Of a stretch of DNA of 64,000 nt, positions 32,422 to 42,814 are shown in pieces. A program made the translations under genes and the position numbers. The stretch covers positions 1 to 64,000 of the forward strand of contig CAJMKD010000008.1 in NCBI GenBank assembly GCA_905213905.1, written 5' to 3'. This DNA comes from an uncultured Sutterella sp. GTDB lineage: Bacteria; Pseudomonadota; Gammaproteobacteria; Burkholderiales; Burkholderiaceae_F. The notes below the pieces were generated by a model. That model was not told the DNA's origin. It searched no databases and saw nothing but the letters and a program-made list of their open reading frames with translations. The first letter of the stretch is position 1; the number at the start of each line of letters is the position of its first letter.

Positions 32422-35400
32422 ATGGCTCGAGCGATTTTCAACCGTCTTCCGATCGCCGCGGCGATATCCGCATTCGGCGTCGCCGGACTCGCCGCAGGCG
32501 ATTTCGCGCTTGCTGCGCCGCAGACTGGCCAAAGCCCGACTGCGGCTGCCGCACGCCGGGCGGAAGCAGACACGATTCAGCTCGCGCCTGAGGCCTATGC
32601 GCCGCTCTCGGCAACGGCCCCGCTCATCGTCAGCCTTTCACCCGACGAAAAAGCCTGCCGAAAGCGTTTCGGCGAGGACTGGGCCGTGCGATGCAGCGTC
32701 AGCCTCGGCCGCTACGGCGCGGCTGCGCCGGGCGTGAAGCTCACGCCGGCGGTTGCGGGCCGCTGGCAGTGGGAAGGTCCCGCATCGCTCGCCTTCCTGC
32801 CGGAAAAGCCGTGGCCGGCTGGAAAAAAGTTCCGCGTTTCGCTCGCAGGCCTTGCGCTGCCTTTGCGGGTGCGGCTCTCTGCATCCGGCCTTGACGTTGA
32901 AACGCCGCCTCTCACGGCAATCACGAGCCGTTCGACCTTCTGGCTTGATCCGGCGGTCGACGGCGAACGCTGGGTCACCTTCGACTTTGCCTTCACGACG
33001 GCCCCCGACCGCGCTGCCGTTGAAAAGGGCTTCGCCATCCGCACGCCGGCGAATTCGGCGCTGCGCCTTGAGAAGCCCGTCTTCATCTGGAACCCTGCCG
33101 GCGACGGACTCTTTGTCAAAGCCAAAGTGCTTTCGCTGCCGGATGCGCCGGAAGCCATCCGCGCCGAAATCAAAGGCGCAGCTGCCAAATACGAAGAAAA
33201 GAACGCCCGCTTCACTGTTCCCAAAGGCTTTGAAACGGCGGGCGCCGATGTGACGGTTCCGGGCGTCGACACGCTCTTTCGAATCGAATCGGCCAAAGTT
33301 TCGACCGTTCGAAACGACCGCCTTGACCTCGAGTACGAAGCGGTGCTCAACACGACGCTTGCCGTTGCGCCGGAGAAGCTCCTTGCGGCGCTCGAAGTCT
33401 ATGCGCTTCCGAAAAAGCTCGCCGAGACCCAGACGCGCGACACCGACTGGCGCGCCGCGCCCGTGATCGACGACGAAGTGCTCTCGCGCGCCAAGCGCAT
33501 CGACGTGCGTGCGGCCGATCCGGCCATCACGATTGCAACGGATGCCGTCCGCATCCGCGTGAAGGCGCCGGAAGGCACGTTCCTCTACTGGCGCCTGCCC
33601 AAGGGATTCGGCCCGGACGGCACTTATGTGCTCAATGAAGATTGGCATACGGTGCTGCAGCTGCCGAGCACGCACGCCTCCATCAACTTCCTGCAGCCGG
33701 GGGGCGTCCTCACGCTCGCTGGCACCCGGCGCCTTTCGATCGCGGCAACGGGCGTCGAAACAATCCGCTGGCGCATTGCCCGCGTCAAGGACGACTACCT
33801 CGCGCTCGCCTCAACGGGCTACCGCATTCTCTCGAACCCCACGGCCGACAACCTCGTCGAAGCGGGATCGGGCACGATCGAGCTCGGCGCCATCGCCGCA
33901 CCTGCAGCGGCCGCTGCCGCCCGCTTTGCGACGGTTGACCTCGAATCGGCGCTTCGCAGCATGGGCGCCGGGCTCTTCCAAGTGACGCTCGAAGGGCTTC
34001 GCAAGAATGAAAAGGGCGAGGAGCGCATCGTCGCTTCCGCCATGAAGAAGGTGCTCGCAACCAATACAGCCCTCATTGTGAAGCGCTCGGCCGACAGCAG
34101 CATCGACGTCTTTGCGGCCGACTTCGCTACAGGCGAACCCGCAGCGGGCCGCCGCGCGGAACTTCTTGCCGCCAACGGAACAGTGCTCGAGGCGGTTGCA
34201 ACAGACAGCCAGGGCCGCGCGCACTTCCGTCCGACAGCGGGCCTCATGCGCGAGCGTCTTCCGGTGGCGATTGCAGTGCGCTCGAGCGAAGCGCTCGATA
34301 AAAACGGCAAGCCAGATCTCGCGTGGCTTTCGCTCGCCGACTCGAGCAACGTGAGCCCCCTGATGCGGCTGAACGCCGCGGGCCGCAGAACAGAGGGCGC
34401 AGGCGAATCTGCGCTCGCCGCCCTTGTCTTCGCAGAACGCGGCGTCTACCGCGCGGGGGAAACGGCGCACTTCGGCGCAGTCCTCAAGCGCGCCGACGGC
34501 AAGCCCGTAGAAGCGGGCGTTCCCGTAATGCTGCGCGTCACGGATGCCGCGGGCCGCACGCTCGAAGAAAAAACGCTCGAAGCGCCCGCCGACGGCCTGC
34601 TCTCGCTCGACTGGCCGATCCCGAAGACGCAGCTCCCGGGACGGGTGCGCTGCGACCTTCTTGTGCCTGAGAGCGACACGGTCATTTCGAGTGCGGAAAT
34701 CATTCTGGAAGACTTTGTGCCGGAAACGCTCGCGCTCTCGGCCTCGCTCCCCGCAGAGAAGCGCGGCGCCGCCTGGCTTGCGCCCGAAGACGTCGGCCTC
34801 GACGCTCTTCTGACAAGCCTCTACGGCGCCGGCGCCGCAGACCGCCGCATCGAAGGCTCGCTCATTGTTTCGCCGCTCACCGGCCTCACCTTCCCCGAGT
34901 GGCCGGGATTCACCTTTGAAGCGCCGGGGCTGGCCGCGGGCGCCGACTACATCGGCTCGCCCGAAATGCGCGAGCTTACAGCCGTTCGAACCGACGCCCA
35001 GGGCAAGGCATCAGTGACGCTTCCCTTGGCCGACACGCCGATCGAAGGCTGGGCCGAAGCGCATGTCTCGCTCGAAGGCTTTGAAGCCGAAGGCGGCCGC
35101 GCCGTGTCGGAGTCGCTTCGCTTCATTGTTTCCCGCGCCAATGCTACGCTCGGCTGGCGGCTGCTCGATACGCCGCAGTCCCTTGCGGGGCTGCGCGCCG
35201 GCAAGCCTGCCACGATGGAAATGCTGCTCATTGACCGCAACGCCAAGCCGATAGGGAACGCGCAGCTCACCGCCGCCTTCGCCAAGCGCCGCTACGCCAC
35301 CGAACTCTCGACCGACGCTTCAGGCAAGCCCGTCTACCGAGATCGGCCTGTGTCGGAAGACTTTTCTGAAATGGCGCTTGAAACAGACCCAAACGGCCGC

Positions 35401-38400
35401 CTGATGCTGCCGCTCGAAACCGAACACCCCGGCGACTGGCTTCTGACGATCCGATCGGCCGACGGCGCCGTGCTCGCCGGCATTCCCTACCATGCAGCGG
35501 GCAACGATGCCGCTCAGGGGCTCGCCGCGGCGCTTCCGAGCGCAGAAGTCCGCGCCTCGACCGACCGCGAAAGCTACGAAGCCGGCGAATCGATCGGCGT
35601 TTCAATCCTCTCGCCCTTCGAAGGCTTCGGCCTTCTCACGCTCGAAGCCGACGGCGTCGTCGCCTCGAAATGGATCAAGGTGAAGGCCGGCCAGAATGCG
35701 GCGGGCTTCCCGGTGCCCGAAGGCTTTGCCGGCAAGGGCTACCTGCGTCTGTCGCTCGTTCGCGGACAGTCGGACGCGAAGAACTTCCTCGAAGGCTACG
35801 CTGAGACGGTGATGCCCGTGACGCTCAACCGCCGCGCGCACGCGCTTGCACTCACAATCGAAGCGCCGGCGGAGAACGCCTCGCCCGAAGCCGTCCCCGT
35901 CACGCTCAAAAGCGAAACGCCCGCACGCGCCTTCGTCTGGGCAGTCGACGACGGCATTCTTTCGCTCACAAACTTCCGCACGCCGGATCCCTTCAAGGCC
36001 ATTCTCGAAGACCGCGCGCTTGAAGTGGAAACCCGCCAGGTGCTCGATCAGCTGATGCCCGATGCAACAGCGCTCGGCTCGCTTCTGCCGCCCTTTGGCG
36101 GCGACTTCGAGCGCGCCAAGGTTGCCGCCGGCGCCGCCATGGCGAACCCCTTCGCCCGCACGGCCGAAGCCTCTGCCGTCTGGTGGGGCGGCCTTGTTGA
36201 AGTCGGCCCCGAGCCGAAGACTCTCATGATGCGGCTCCCTGCAGGCTTCAACGGCAAGGTCCGCGTGATGGCGGCGGGCGCCTCCGAGACGCGCATCGGG
36301 AGCGCTGCCCAAACGACCGTCGTGCAGGCGCCGCTCGCGCTCGAGCCGATGCTGCCGCGCGCCGTGGCCCCGGGCGACCGCTTCCGCATGTCGGCGCTGG
36401 TGACGCCGAAGAACCCGATCCCTGAGGCGACAGGAACGCTCGCGGTATCAACGCCAGCAGCCTTCGGGCTCTCCCGCGTTGAATTCCCGCTTGACTTCTC
36501 CGAGGGCGCCGCTCGAATTTCGGGCGACTTCACGGCGCCCAAATTCCCGATGACGGCTGCTATCACTTTCAGCGCTACAGCGGCAGATGCGCCGCAGGCT
36601 GCGGATGCCGCGGCAGGCAGCGAGGAAGCGAACAGCGCCGTTGATTCGACAGAGGGCGCAGCCCCGCAAGCAGCGTCGGAAAAAGCCGCGCCCGTTCTTG
36701 CCGCGAGCCGCACCATCGAACTCTCCGTTCGTCCTGCCGCCATTCTGAAGACGGCGCTTCAAGGCGGCCGGTTCGGCCCCGCCCCTGCGCGCGAAGCCCA
36801 AAAAGCGGCAGCGCAGAAGCCTGCAGCAACAGCAACTGCACAGGCTGCAGCCGCAACGACTGCGGAACTCGCCCGGAGCGCGCCTGCGCTCCTGCCGCCT
36901 GACATTCGGCATGTGCAGCTCGATCGCGAAATTTATCCCTTCGACGCGCAGACCGAACTCACCGTCTCGCGCCGCCCGACTGCTCTCATCGCTGCGCTTG
37001 CCGACCAATTCGAAAGTCCGGCCTGGGCAACGGTCGAGGAAACCGTCGCTGCTGCGCTGCCGCACCTTCTCCTTGCCGCCAATCCCGCGGACCGCACGGC
37101 GTGGGCAAAGCGGCTTGCAGGCGAAGGCGCCGACGATGAAGCGATGGTTCGCAAGTTCGAATCGCAAATCCTTCGCGACGCCCAGGACCGCCAGGCCGAG
37201 GCGCTCAAAGCCATTCGAAGCGCTGCTGCTTACGACGGCATCCGGCCCTTCCCGTGGCTCGAGGCCGACCTCTTCCTCACGGCCTGGACGACGGACTACC
37301 TTCTCACCGCTGGCGCCGGCGCAGCGCTTGAAGCAACGGGCGGCGTTCCTCTCGAGCTTGTCCGAGAAACGGCAACGCATCTCAGAACGCTTGCCGAGCG
37401 CGATCCGCTTACGCTCGACGAAGCGCGAACAACTGCCTACGCCCTTTGGGTGCTCGCGCGCGAAGGCACGATCGTCACGAGCCGGCTTGCCTCGCTTCAG
37501 GCGCTTCTGAACGAACGCTTCCCCGAATGGAAGAACGACCCGACCGCCGTCTTCCTTGCCGGCGCAGCCATGACGCTTCGCATGAAGGATGAAGCCAATG
37601 CGCTCCTCAAAGCGGGCGGCGGCCGCATCTCAACGGCCCGCGCCGGCGCGCCCTGGACGCCGGAGCTCGCAGCAGCGATGACCTCGACCGTCTTCTCGCT
37701 CTCCGGACTTCAAAACCAGCCGGCCGCCGCGGTCTTCAGAACACTTCTGCTCGACGACCTCGAAGGCGCCCTTCAGGGCGGCCCGCTTTCGCCCGTCTAT
37801 GCAGCAGCCGCAGCGCGCGCCGTTGCGCTCCAGGCAGATCAGCTTGCATCAGAGGCTGCCGACAAGGCTGCCGCCGCATCGGACGAAGCGGCCGCTGGCA
37901 GCCCCCAAGCTGCCGAAGGCGAACCGGGCGCCGATGCTGCAACGGCACCCGCGGCCATGCCGACCCTGGTCTGCACGAAGCGCGCCAAGGGGTTCCGCGC
38001 CGCTGCCGAGAAGCGCGTGAGCACGGCCGAAAGCGTCATTCTCAACGCGCCGGGCTGTCTGCGCTTCGAAATCAAAGGCGCCCCCGGGCTGTCGCTCGAA
38101 AACTGGTTCTGGTCGACGCGCCAGAAAGGCTATGCAGTTGAACCAGCCGAGAAGCCCGTGCGCAACGGCCTCTCGGTCGAGCGCCGCTACCTCAATGCCC
38201 AGAACGAACCGGCAGAGAGCTTCCGCACGGGCGAGCTCGTCACAGTCTCGATCACCCTTCGCGGCACGGCCGCACAGGGGCCGACGCGCTTCACGGACGT
38301 TGCCGTGACGGATCTTCTCCCTGGCGGCTTTGAACTTGCAGATGCGCCGGGCGTGGGTCCCGAAGGGGCGCTCTCCTTCATGCGCGGCGACGATCGCATG

Positions 38401-38574
38401 CGCTTTGTCGCTCGGGAAGTGACGCCTGAAGAGACGACCTACGTCTATCGTGTGCGCGCAGTGACGCCAGGCGTCTTTACGGCGCCCGCCGTCGAGGCGC
38501 AGTCCATCTCCAGGCCAGATGTGAACGCAAGCGGCGCAGCAGGCCGTATTACGATTGAGGATGCAAGCGATTAA
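32422..38574 (+). CDS. Bacterial alpha-2-macroglobulin, thioester lost
   Basis: This 2050-residue exported protein has an N-terminal signal peptide (about 1-31) but no lipobox. Macroglobulin domains follow, with the family motif RGVYRAGETAHFGAVLK near residue 671. The A2M domain starts with VWWGGLVEVGPEPKT near 1252 and contains ASETRIGS. In the position of the thioester motif (CLEQ or CxEQ) the sequence reads WATVEETVAAALPHLL near 1534-1549, so the reactive Cys and Gln are gone. Ala-rich low-complexity inserts lie near 1390-1430, 1460-1490 and 1815-1850. The gene is followed by pbpC, as in the E. coli yfhM-pbpC pair. The family is thought to trap proteases in the periplasm; without the thioester this one would act by conformational or cell-wall-linked means. 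Confidence 0.9.
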   Translation: MARAIFNRLPIAAAISAFGVAGLAAGDFALAAPQTGQSPTAAAARRAEADTIQLAPEAYAPLSATAPLIVSLSPDEKACRKRFGEDWAVRCSVSLGRYGAAAPGVKLTPAVAGRWQWEGPASLAFLPEKPWPAGKKFRVSLAGLALPLRVRLSASGLDVETPPLTAITSRSTFWLDPAVDGERWVTFDFAFTTAPDRAAVEKGFAIRTPANSALRLEKPVFIWNPAGDGLFVKAKVLSLPDAPEAIRAEIKGAAAKYEEKNARFTVPKGFETAGADVTVPGVDTLFRIESAKVSTVRNDRLDLEYEAVLNTTLAVAPEKLLAALEVYALPKKLAETQTRDTDWRAAPVIDDEVLSRAKRIDVRAADPAITIATDAVRIRVKAPEGTFLYWRLPKGFGPDGTYVLNEDWHTVLQLPSTHASINFLQPGGVLTLAGTRRLSIAATGVETIRWRIARVKDDYLALASTGYRILSNPTADNLVEAGSGTIELGAIAAPAAAAAARFATVDLESALRSMGAGLFQVTLEGLRKNEKGEERIVASAMKKVLATNTALIVKRSADSSIDVFAADFATGEPAAGRRAELLAANGTVLEAVATDSQGRAHFRPTAGLMRERLPVAIAVRSSEALDKNGKPDLAWLSLADSSNVSPLMRLNAAGRRTEGAGESALAALVFAERGVYRAGETAHFGAVLKRADGKPVEAGVPVMLRVTDAAGRTLEEKTLEAPADGLLSLDWPIPKTQLPGRVRCDLLVPESDTVISSAEIILEDFVPETLALSASLPAEKRGAAWLAPEDVGLDALLTSLYGAGAADRRIEGSLIVSPLTGLTFPEWPGFTFEAPGLAAGADYIGSPEMRELTAVRTDAQGKASVTLPLADTPIEGWAEAHVSLEGFEAEGGRAVSESLRFIVSRANATLGWRLLDTPQSLAGLRAGKPATMEMLLIDRNAKPIGNAQLTAAFAKRRYATELSTDASGKPVYRDRPVSEDFSEMALETDPNGRLMLPLETEHPGDWLLTIRSADGAVLAGIPYHAAGNDAAQGLAAALPSAEVRASTDRESYEAGESIGVSILSPFEGFGLLTLEADGVVASKWIKVKAGQNAAGFPVPEGFAGKGYLRLSLVRGQSDAKNFLEGYAETVMPVTLNRRAHALALTIEAPAENASPEAVPVTLKSETPARAFVWAVDDGILSLTNFRTPDPFKAILEDRALEVETRQVLDQLMPDATALGSLLPPFGGDFERAKVAAGAAMANPFARTAEASAVWWGGLVEVGPEPKTLMMRLPAGFNGKVRVMAAGASETRIGSAAQTTVVQAPLALEPMLPRAVAPGDRFRMSALVTPKNPIPEATGTLAVSTPAAFGLSRVEFPLDFSEGAARISGDFTAPKFPMTAAITFSATAADAPQAADAAAGSEEANSAVDSTEGAAPQAASEKAAPVLAASRTIELSVRPAAILKTALQGGRFGPAPAREAQKAAAQKPAATATAQAAAATTAELARSAPALLPPDIRHVQLDREIYPFDAQTELTVSRRPTALIAALADQFESPAWATVEETVAAALPHLLLAANPADRTAWAKRLAGEGADDEAMVRKFESQILRDAQDRQAEALKAIRSAAAYDGIRPFPWLEADLFLTAWTTDYLLTAGAGAALEATGGVPLELVRETATHLRTLAERDPLTLDEARTTAYALWVLAREGTIVTSRLASLQALLNERFPEWKNDPTAVFLAGAAMTLRMKDEANALLKAGGGRISTARAGAPWTPELAAAMTSTVFSLSGLQNQPAAAVFRTLLLDDLEGALQGGPLSPVYAAAAARAVALQADQLASEAADKAAAASDEAAAGSPQAAEGEPGADAATAPAAMPTLVCTKRAKGFRAAAEKRVSTAESVILNAPGCLRFEIKGAPGLSLENWFWSTRQKGYAVEPAEKPVRNGLSVERRYLNAQNEPAESFRTGELVTVSITLRGTAAQGPTRFTDVAVTDLLPGGFELADAPGVGPEGALSFMRGDDRMRFVAREVTPEETTYVYRVRAVTPGVFTAPAVEAQSISRPDVNASGAAGRITIEDASD

Positions 38575-38587
38575 GCTTGTTCTTGAA

Positions 38588-38620
38588 GCGCAGTCCTGCG
38601 CCTTTGGGCGCAGGATGCGC
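38588..38620 (+). other. Intercistronic hairpin between A2M gene and pbpC
   Basis: A perfect 9-bp stem (TCCTGCGCC at 38594-38602 with GGCGCAGGA at 38607-38615, loop tttg) is extended by GCGCA/TGCGC with a bulge. There is no U tract, so it is more likely an mRNA-processing or stability element than a terminator. Confidence 0.5.
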
Positions 38621-38654
38621 AACGTTCCGCTCTGCTGCGAGGTGATTTTTCCGC

Positions 38655-41378
38655 ATGAGCCATCGCGTCCCCGACAATCAAGACGCGGCCGCCCGTCCGC
38701 CCGAAAGGCCGCTCAGCCAGGAACCCGCCGGCGCGCACGAAGCGCCGCGCGCCGACGACCTGCCGAAATCTGCTCCCTTCATGACCATTGATCCGTCTAA
38801 GGGGGCTGAAGCTTCTGCGCCGGCTGTACCGGCTGCACCCGCTGCGGCGTCGCCGGCCGAAACCCAGCCCGCTAAGCCGCAACGAGACCAATCGCCGCAG
38901 AATTCTGAGAAATCCAGCAAGTCGCCAGTATCTTCGAACAAGCCTAGCGCGCAGAAACCCGCTCGGCCGCGCGGCTTTGCTTCCCGCTTGCTTCGCTTTT
39001 TCGGCTGGCTTTTTGCCTTTTGCGCCGCTTTCGCCGCAGCTGCGGGACTGCTCTTTTGGTGGTGGACGGCCGAGCTTGCCCGGGAGCCCGCGCCCCCGCT
39101 TCTCGACGGGGTGCCTTTCTCAACGGCCTACTATTCCGACGACGGCAGGCTTTTGCGCCTTTCGCCTGCTTCGGACGGCATTTTTCGCCTGAAAACACCG
39201 CTCTCCGGCATTGCCAAGGAAGCCGTCATCGCCACAGTCTTCTATGAAGACCGCTATTTCCGCAAGCACCCGGGCGTCAATCCATTCGCGCTCGTGCGTG
39301 CAGCCTTTGCGACCTTCACGGGCTCGCGGCCGATCGGCGCCTCGACCATCACCATGCAGGTTGCGCGCCTGCGGCTCCACCTTGAAACACGTTCGCTCGA
39401 AGGCAAGTTCCGGCAGATAGAAGCCGCGCTTCGCTATGAGGCGCACTATTCCAAGGACGAGATTCTTGAGGCATATCTCAATCTCGCGCCCTACGGCGGC
39501 AACATTGAAGGCGTGGGCGCCGCTGCGCGCCTTTACTTCCATAAGGACGCCGCCGCACTCGCGCCGGGCGAATCCGTGGGGCTCGCGGTCGTGCCGCAGA
39601 ATCCCGTGAAGCGCCGCCCGTGGCAGGGCCCCGACTTTGACCGCGCAAGAATCCGCCTTGCAAAGGCGGCAGTTCTCGCCGGCGTTTTTCCGCGTTCGCT
39701 CGAGCCTGCGCTTGCGGGACCGCTTGCTGTAGGAGATCCTGCGCAAAACCCTTTTGAGGCGCCGCACTTTGTGCGGCTTCTCGAATCGCTCGGCGCCGGC
39801 GCCCAGGCGCACAACGGCATCGTTCGCAGCACGCTTCGCCTCGATCTGCAGGATCGGCTCGAAGGCGTCGTGCACCGAGCAGTCGCCCGTCTGCGCCCCT
39901 GGGGCATCCGCAATGCGGCGCTGGCTGTCGTTGACGTTCGCGACAAAAGCCTCCTCGCGCTCATCGGTTCTGCAGACTTCTTTGACGATGCGATTTCTGG
40001 CGAGGTGAGCGCCTATCGCGCCCCCAGAAGCCCTGGATCAACTCTCAAGCCTTTCGTCTACGGGCTCGCACTCGACCAGGGACTCATCCATTCCAAGAGC
40101 ATTCTCGCCGACAGTCCTGCAAACTTCGCGGGTTATGCGCCGGAAAATGCTGACGGCCGCTTCCGCGGCCCCGTCAACGCGACGACCGCACTCGTCGAAA
40201 GCCGCAACCTGCCCGCCATTGAGCTCGCGCGCTCGCTGCGCCCCGACCTTTACGATCTGCTCACCCGCGCGCAGGTTTCCCTCCCTTTTGACCGCGCCCA
40301 CTACGGCCTCTCTATTGTCCTCGGCGGCGCCGAGGTCACCATGGAAGACCTTGCCGGCCTTTACGCGTCGCTCGCTTCCTCCGGCATCTGGGCGCCCCTG
40401 CGCCTTCTGCGCGATGCGCCGGGCGATGCGCCGAAAACCGCGAACGCCGCCCCGGCGCCACGACCGCTCCTTTCGCCCGAAGCCGCCTGGATTGTCGGCC
40501 GCATGCTGGAGACGCGCGGCGAATCGATTCGAATTCGTGAGAAACGGTTCCCCCTCATCTACAAGACCGGCACGAGCAACGGCTTTCGCGACGCCTGGGC
40601 CGCCGGCTGGGTCGGTCCTTATGTAATCGTCGTCTGGTCTGGAAACTTCGACGGCCGGCCGAACGGCTACTTTCAGGGCGCGACGCTCGCCGCGCCGCTC
40701 TTTCGAGAAGCGGCCGCCGCCCTTGCATCTGCGCCTTCCCTTGATTGGCCTGACGACTACGCCGGCCCAGTGACGAAAGCGCCCGAAGCGCTCAACGTCG
40801 CTCAAGAGAACGTCTGCCGCGCCACGGGCGACGTCGGCAATGCGCTTTGCCGGGACAAAACGAAGGCGTGGTTCATTCCCGGGAGATCGCCCATACGCGA
40901 TTCGGGCGTCTTTCGTGAGATTCTCATTAACAAGAAAACCGGGCTGCGCGCCTGCCGCAATGAACCCGGGCGAACCGAAAAGCGCGTCTGGGAATTCTGG
41001 CCGAGCCATTACCAGCGCATGTTCCTCGCGGCCGGCATCGTCAAGCGTCCGCCCCCGCCCTTCGAACCAGGCTGCGAAAGCTTTGCGCGGCTTGAGGCCT
41101 CCGGCAGCCCCGGCCAAGCGCCAGTGATTCTCTCTCCCAAACGCGGCGTTGCCTACTTTACCGGCACGGCGGGACGCTCGCGCGCTGCCGTGTTGCTCGA
41201 AGCGGGATTGAGTCCCGAAGCCCGGACCGTCTATTGGTTCGACGGGAGCGTCTTTCTCGGCGCCGCGCGCGGCGGCGCAACTATCTCAAAATCTTTTTCG
41301 CCGGGCCGTCATCGGCTGACGGCTACGGACGACTTTGGCCGCAGCAGCGCAGTGACGCTTCACGTGCGAACGCCTTGA
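38655..41378 (+). CDS. pbpC: Penicillin-binding protein 1C
   Basis: This 907-residue inner-membrane peptidoglycan enzyme has an unusual cytoplasmic extension (1-110) rich in Ala/Pro/Ser/Gln and one transmembrane segment (about 113-137). The GT51 glycosyltransferase domain has catalytic Glu199 in VFYEDRYF, followed by ASTITMQVARL. The transpeptidase domain has Ser462 (GSTLK) and KTGT at 637-640. A C-terminal BiPBP domain follows. E. coli PBP1C behaves mainly as a glycosyltransferase. It sits 80 bases after the A2M gene and is probably co-transcribed, consistent with a functional A2M-PBP1C pair in the periplasm. Confidence 0.95.
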   Translation: MSHRVPDNQDAAARPPERPLSQEPAGAHEAPRADDLPKSAPFMTIDPSKGAEASAPAVPAAPAAASPAETQPAKPQRDQSPQNSEKSSKSPVSSNKPSAQKPARPRGFASRLLRFFGWLFAFCAAFAAAAGLLFWWWTAELAREPAPPLLDGVPFSTAYYSDDGRLLRLSPASDGIFRLKTPLSGIAKEAVIATVFYEDRYFRKHPGVNPFALVRAAFATFTGSRPIGASTITMQVARLRLHLETRSLEGKFRQIEAALRYEAHYSKDEILEAYLNLAPYGGNIEGVGAAARLYFHKDAAALAPGESVGLAVVPQNPVKRRPWQGPDFDRARIRLAKAAVLAGVFPRSLEPALAGPLAVGDPAQNPFEAPHFVRLLESLGAGAQAHNGIVRSTLRLDLQDRLEGVVHRAVARLRPWGIRNAALAVVDVRDKSLLALIGSADFFDDAISGEVSAYRAPRSPGSTLKPFVYGLALDQGLIHSKSILADSPANFAGYAPENADGRFRGPVNATTALVESRNLPAIELARSLRPDLYDLLTRAQVSLPFDRAHYGLSIVLGGAEVTMEDLAGLYASLASSGIWAPLRLLRDAPGDAPKTANAAPAPRPLLSPEAAWIVGRMLETRGESIRIREKRFPLIYKTGTSNGFRDAWAAGWVGPYVIVVWSGNFDGRPNGYFQGATLAAPLFREAAAALASAPSLDWPDDYAGPVTKAPEALNVAQENVCRATGDVGNALCRDKTKAWFIPGRSPIRDSGVFREILINKKTGLRACRNEPGRTEKRVWEFWPSHYQRMFLAAGIVKRPPPPFEPGCESFARLEASGSPGQAPVILSPKRGVAYFTGTAGRSRAAVLLEAGLSPEARTVYWFDGSVFLGAARGGATISKSFSPGRHRLTATDDFGRSSAVTLHVRTP

Positions 41379-41518
41379 ATCGCAGCGCGAGATCAATTCT
41401 CACGCGCGGCACGACTTGCGCCTCCCTCTACCTGATCTGATATCGAGTATTTCTGCCGCTCCTAATTCTTTCAATGGCGCTCTTTATTAGCATGATTCAT
41501 AGGCGGTCGAAGAGCGTT

Positions 41519-42754
41519 TCATTTCGCCGCCAGTCTGTTGAAGACTCGAATGCAGAAGAAGCCGAAAAGCGTGATGAAGCCCGCCGCCGCATAGCAGGCT
41601 TCGAAGCCGAAACCCGAGCCAAGAAGCGCTTTCATCAGCATCGGACCGATCAGGCCCGCAACAGAAAAGCCCGCAAACATGATCCCGAAATTAACGCTGT
41701 TGTGAGCCGAGCCGAAAGCTTCAGCCGTGAAGCCGGGAAATACGCCCATGAAGGCGCCGAAGGAAAGGCCTAGCGCACAAAGGCCTGCGTAGAAAAAGAA
41801 GACCGATTGCGCAGATGCGGCCGCAAGAAGCGCAAGACCGAGCGCAGCCACCAGGAGGCCAAGACCGAGCGTGCGCGTGCGGCCGAGATGATCCGAGAGC
41901 GTGCCTGCTGCTATGCGTCCGAGCGTGTTGGCGAGCGCAATGATCGATACAGCGGCACCTGCAGCCGCAACATCAAACCCAATCTGCTCGCGCGCAATCG
42001 TAAAGCCTTGAGAAATAACCATCATGCCGGCCGTCGCCCCGCACATGAGGAGCATGATCATCGGCGGGAATTCCGGCGAGCGAAGCATCTCGCGCCAGGT
42101 GCTGCTCCTTCCAGCCCTTCGCTCGCCGGCGGGCGCCTTCCATCCTTGCGGCGAGAAATCCGGCGGACACTGGAATGAAAGCATCCCGCCAGCCACAATG
42201 ACGACGCCGACGGCAATGCCGATGATGTTGAGCGCGCTCGTGATGCCGAAGCGATCGATCAGATAGGAGGCAACGGGCGGCATCAGCACCGAGCAGATGC
42301 CGTAGGCGGCCGTCGTCAAGCCGCCCACGAGCCCGCGGCGATCCGGGAAGAACTTCATGGTGTTGTTGATCGTGCAGCCGTACACCATGCCGAGCCCAAG
42401 GCCGAAAAGAAGTCCGTACGAGAAAACAAGTGCGCCGATCGACTGCGCCGTTCCCGAAAAATAAAGTCCGGCGCCCATCAGAAGGCCGCCCCCGATGATG
42501 ACGAAGCGCGGTCCGAAGCGATCGTTGACGGCGCCGCCGAAAATCATCGGAATCGGCGCCAGGCCGTTCGCAATCGAAAAAGCGATGGCAAGATCCCCCG
42601 CCGTGACTGCGACGCCGGCGAGCGCGGAAAACTTTTCCGCCAGGGCGGACGCAAAGACTGACCAAGCGTAAACCGAGCCGGCAAAAAGATTGATGAGGCA
42701 GCTGACGGCAAGCAGCCCCCAGCGGCTCGTCGAAAGATCGCGGACGTTTTTCAT
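41519..42754 (-). CDS. MFS transporter, oxalate/formate antiporter-like
   Basis: The 411-residue protein (start ATG 42754 behind aaaggaat) has 12 hydrophobic segments in two halves. Features include NLFAGSVYAWSVFASAL in helix 1, VNDRFGPR in the loop between helices 2 and 3, YGLLFGLGLGMVYGCTINNTMKFFPDRRGLVGG, and SDHLGRTR in the second half. This pattern is close to OxlT-type carriers for organic anions. It is the last gene of a five-gene operon that includes a porin, an amidohydrolase, a lyase and a DcuC-type carrier. It probably imports or exchanges the operon's substrate or an end product. Confidence 0.85.
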   Translation of the reverse strand: MKNVRDLSTSRWGLLAVSCLINLFAGSVYAWSVFASALAEKFSALAGVAVTAGDLAIAFSIANGLAPIPMIFGGAVNDRFGPRFVIIGGGLLMGAGLYFSGTAQSIGALVFSYGLLFGLGLGMVYGCTINNTMKFFPDRRGLVGGLTTAAYGICSVLMPPVASYLIDRFGITSALNIIGIAVGVVIVAGGMLSFQCPPDFSPQGWKAPAGERRAGRSSTWREMLRSPEFPPMIMLLMCGATAGMMVISQGFTIAREQIGFDVAAAGAAVSIIALANTLGRIAAGTLSDHLGRTRTLGLGLLVAALGLALLAAASAQSVFFFYAGLCALGLSFGAFMGVFPGFTAEAFGSAHNSVNFGIMFAGFSVAGLIGPMLMKALLGSGFGFEACYAAAGFITLFGFFCIRVFNRLAAK

Positions 42755-42814
42755 AACGGGGATTCCTTTACGGCTGCGGCTCCCGCTCAAAATGCGGGAT
42801 GCCGCTCATCAACT

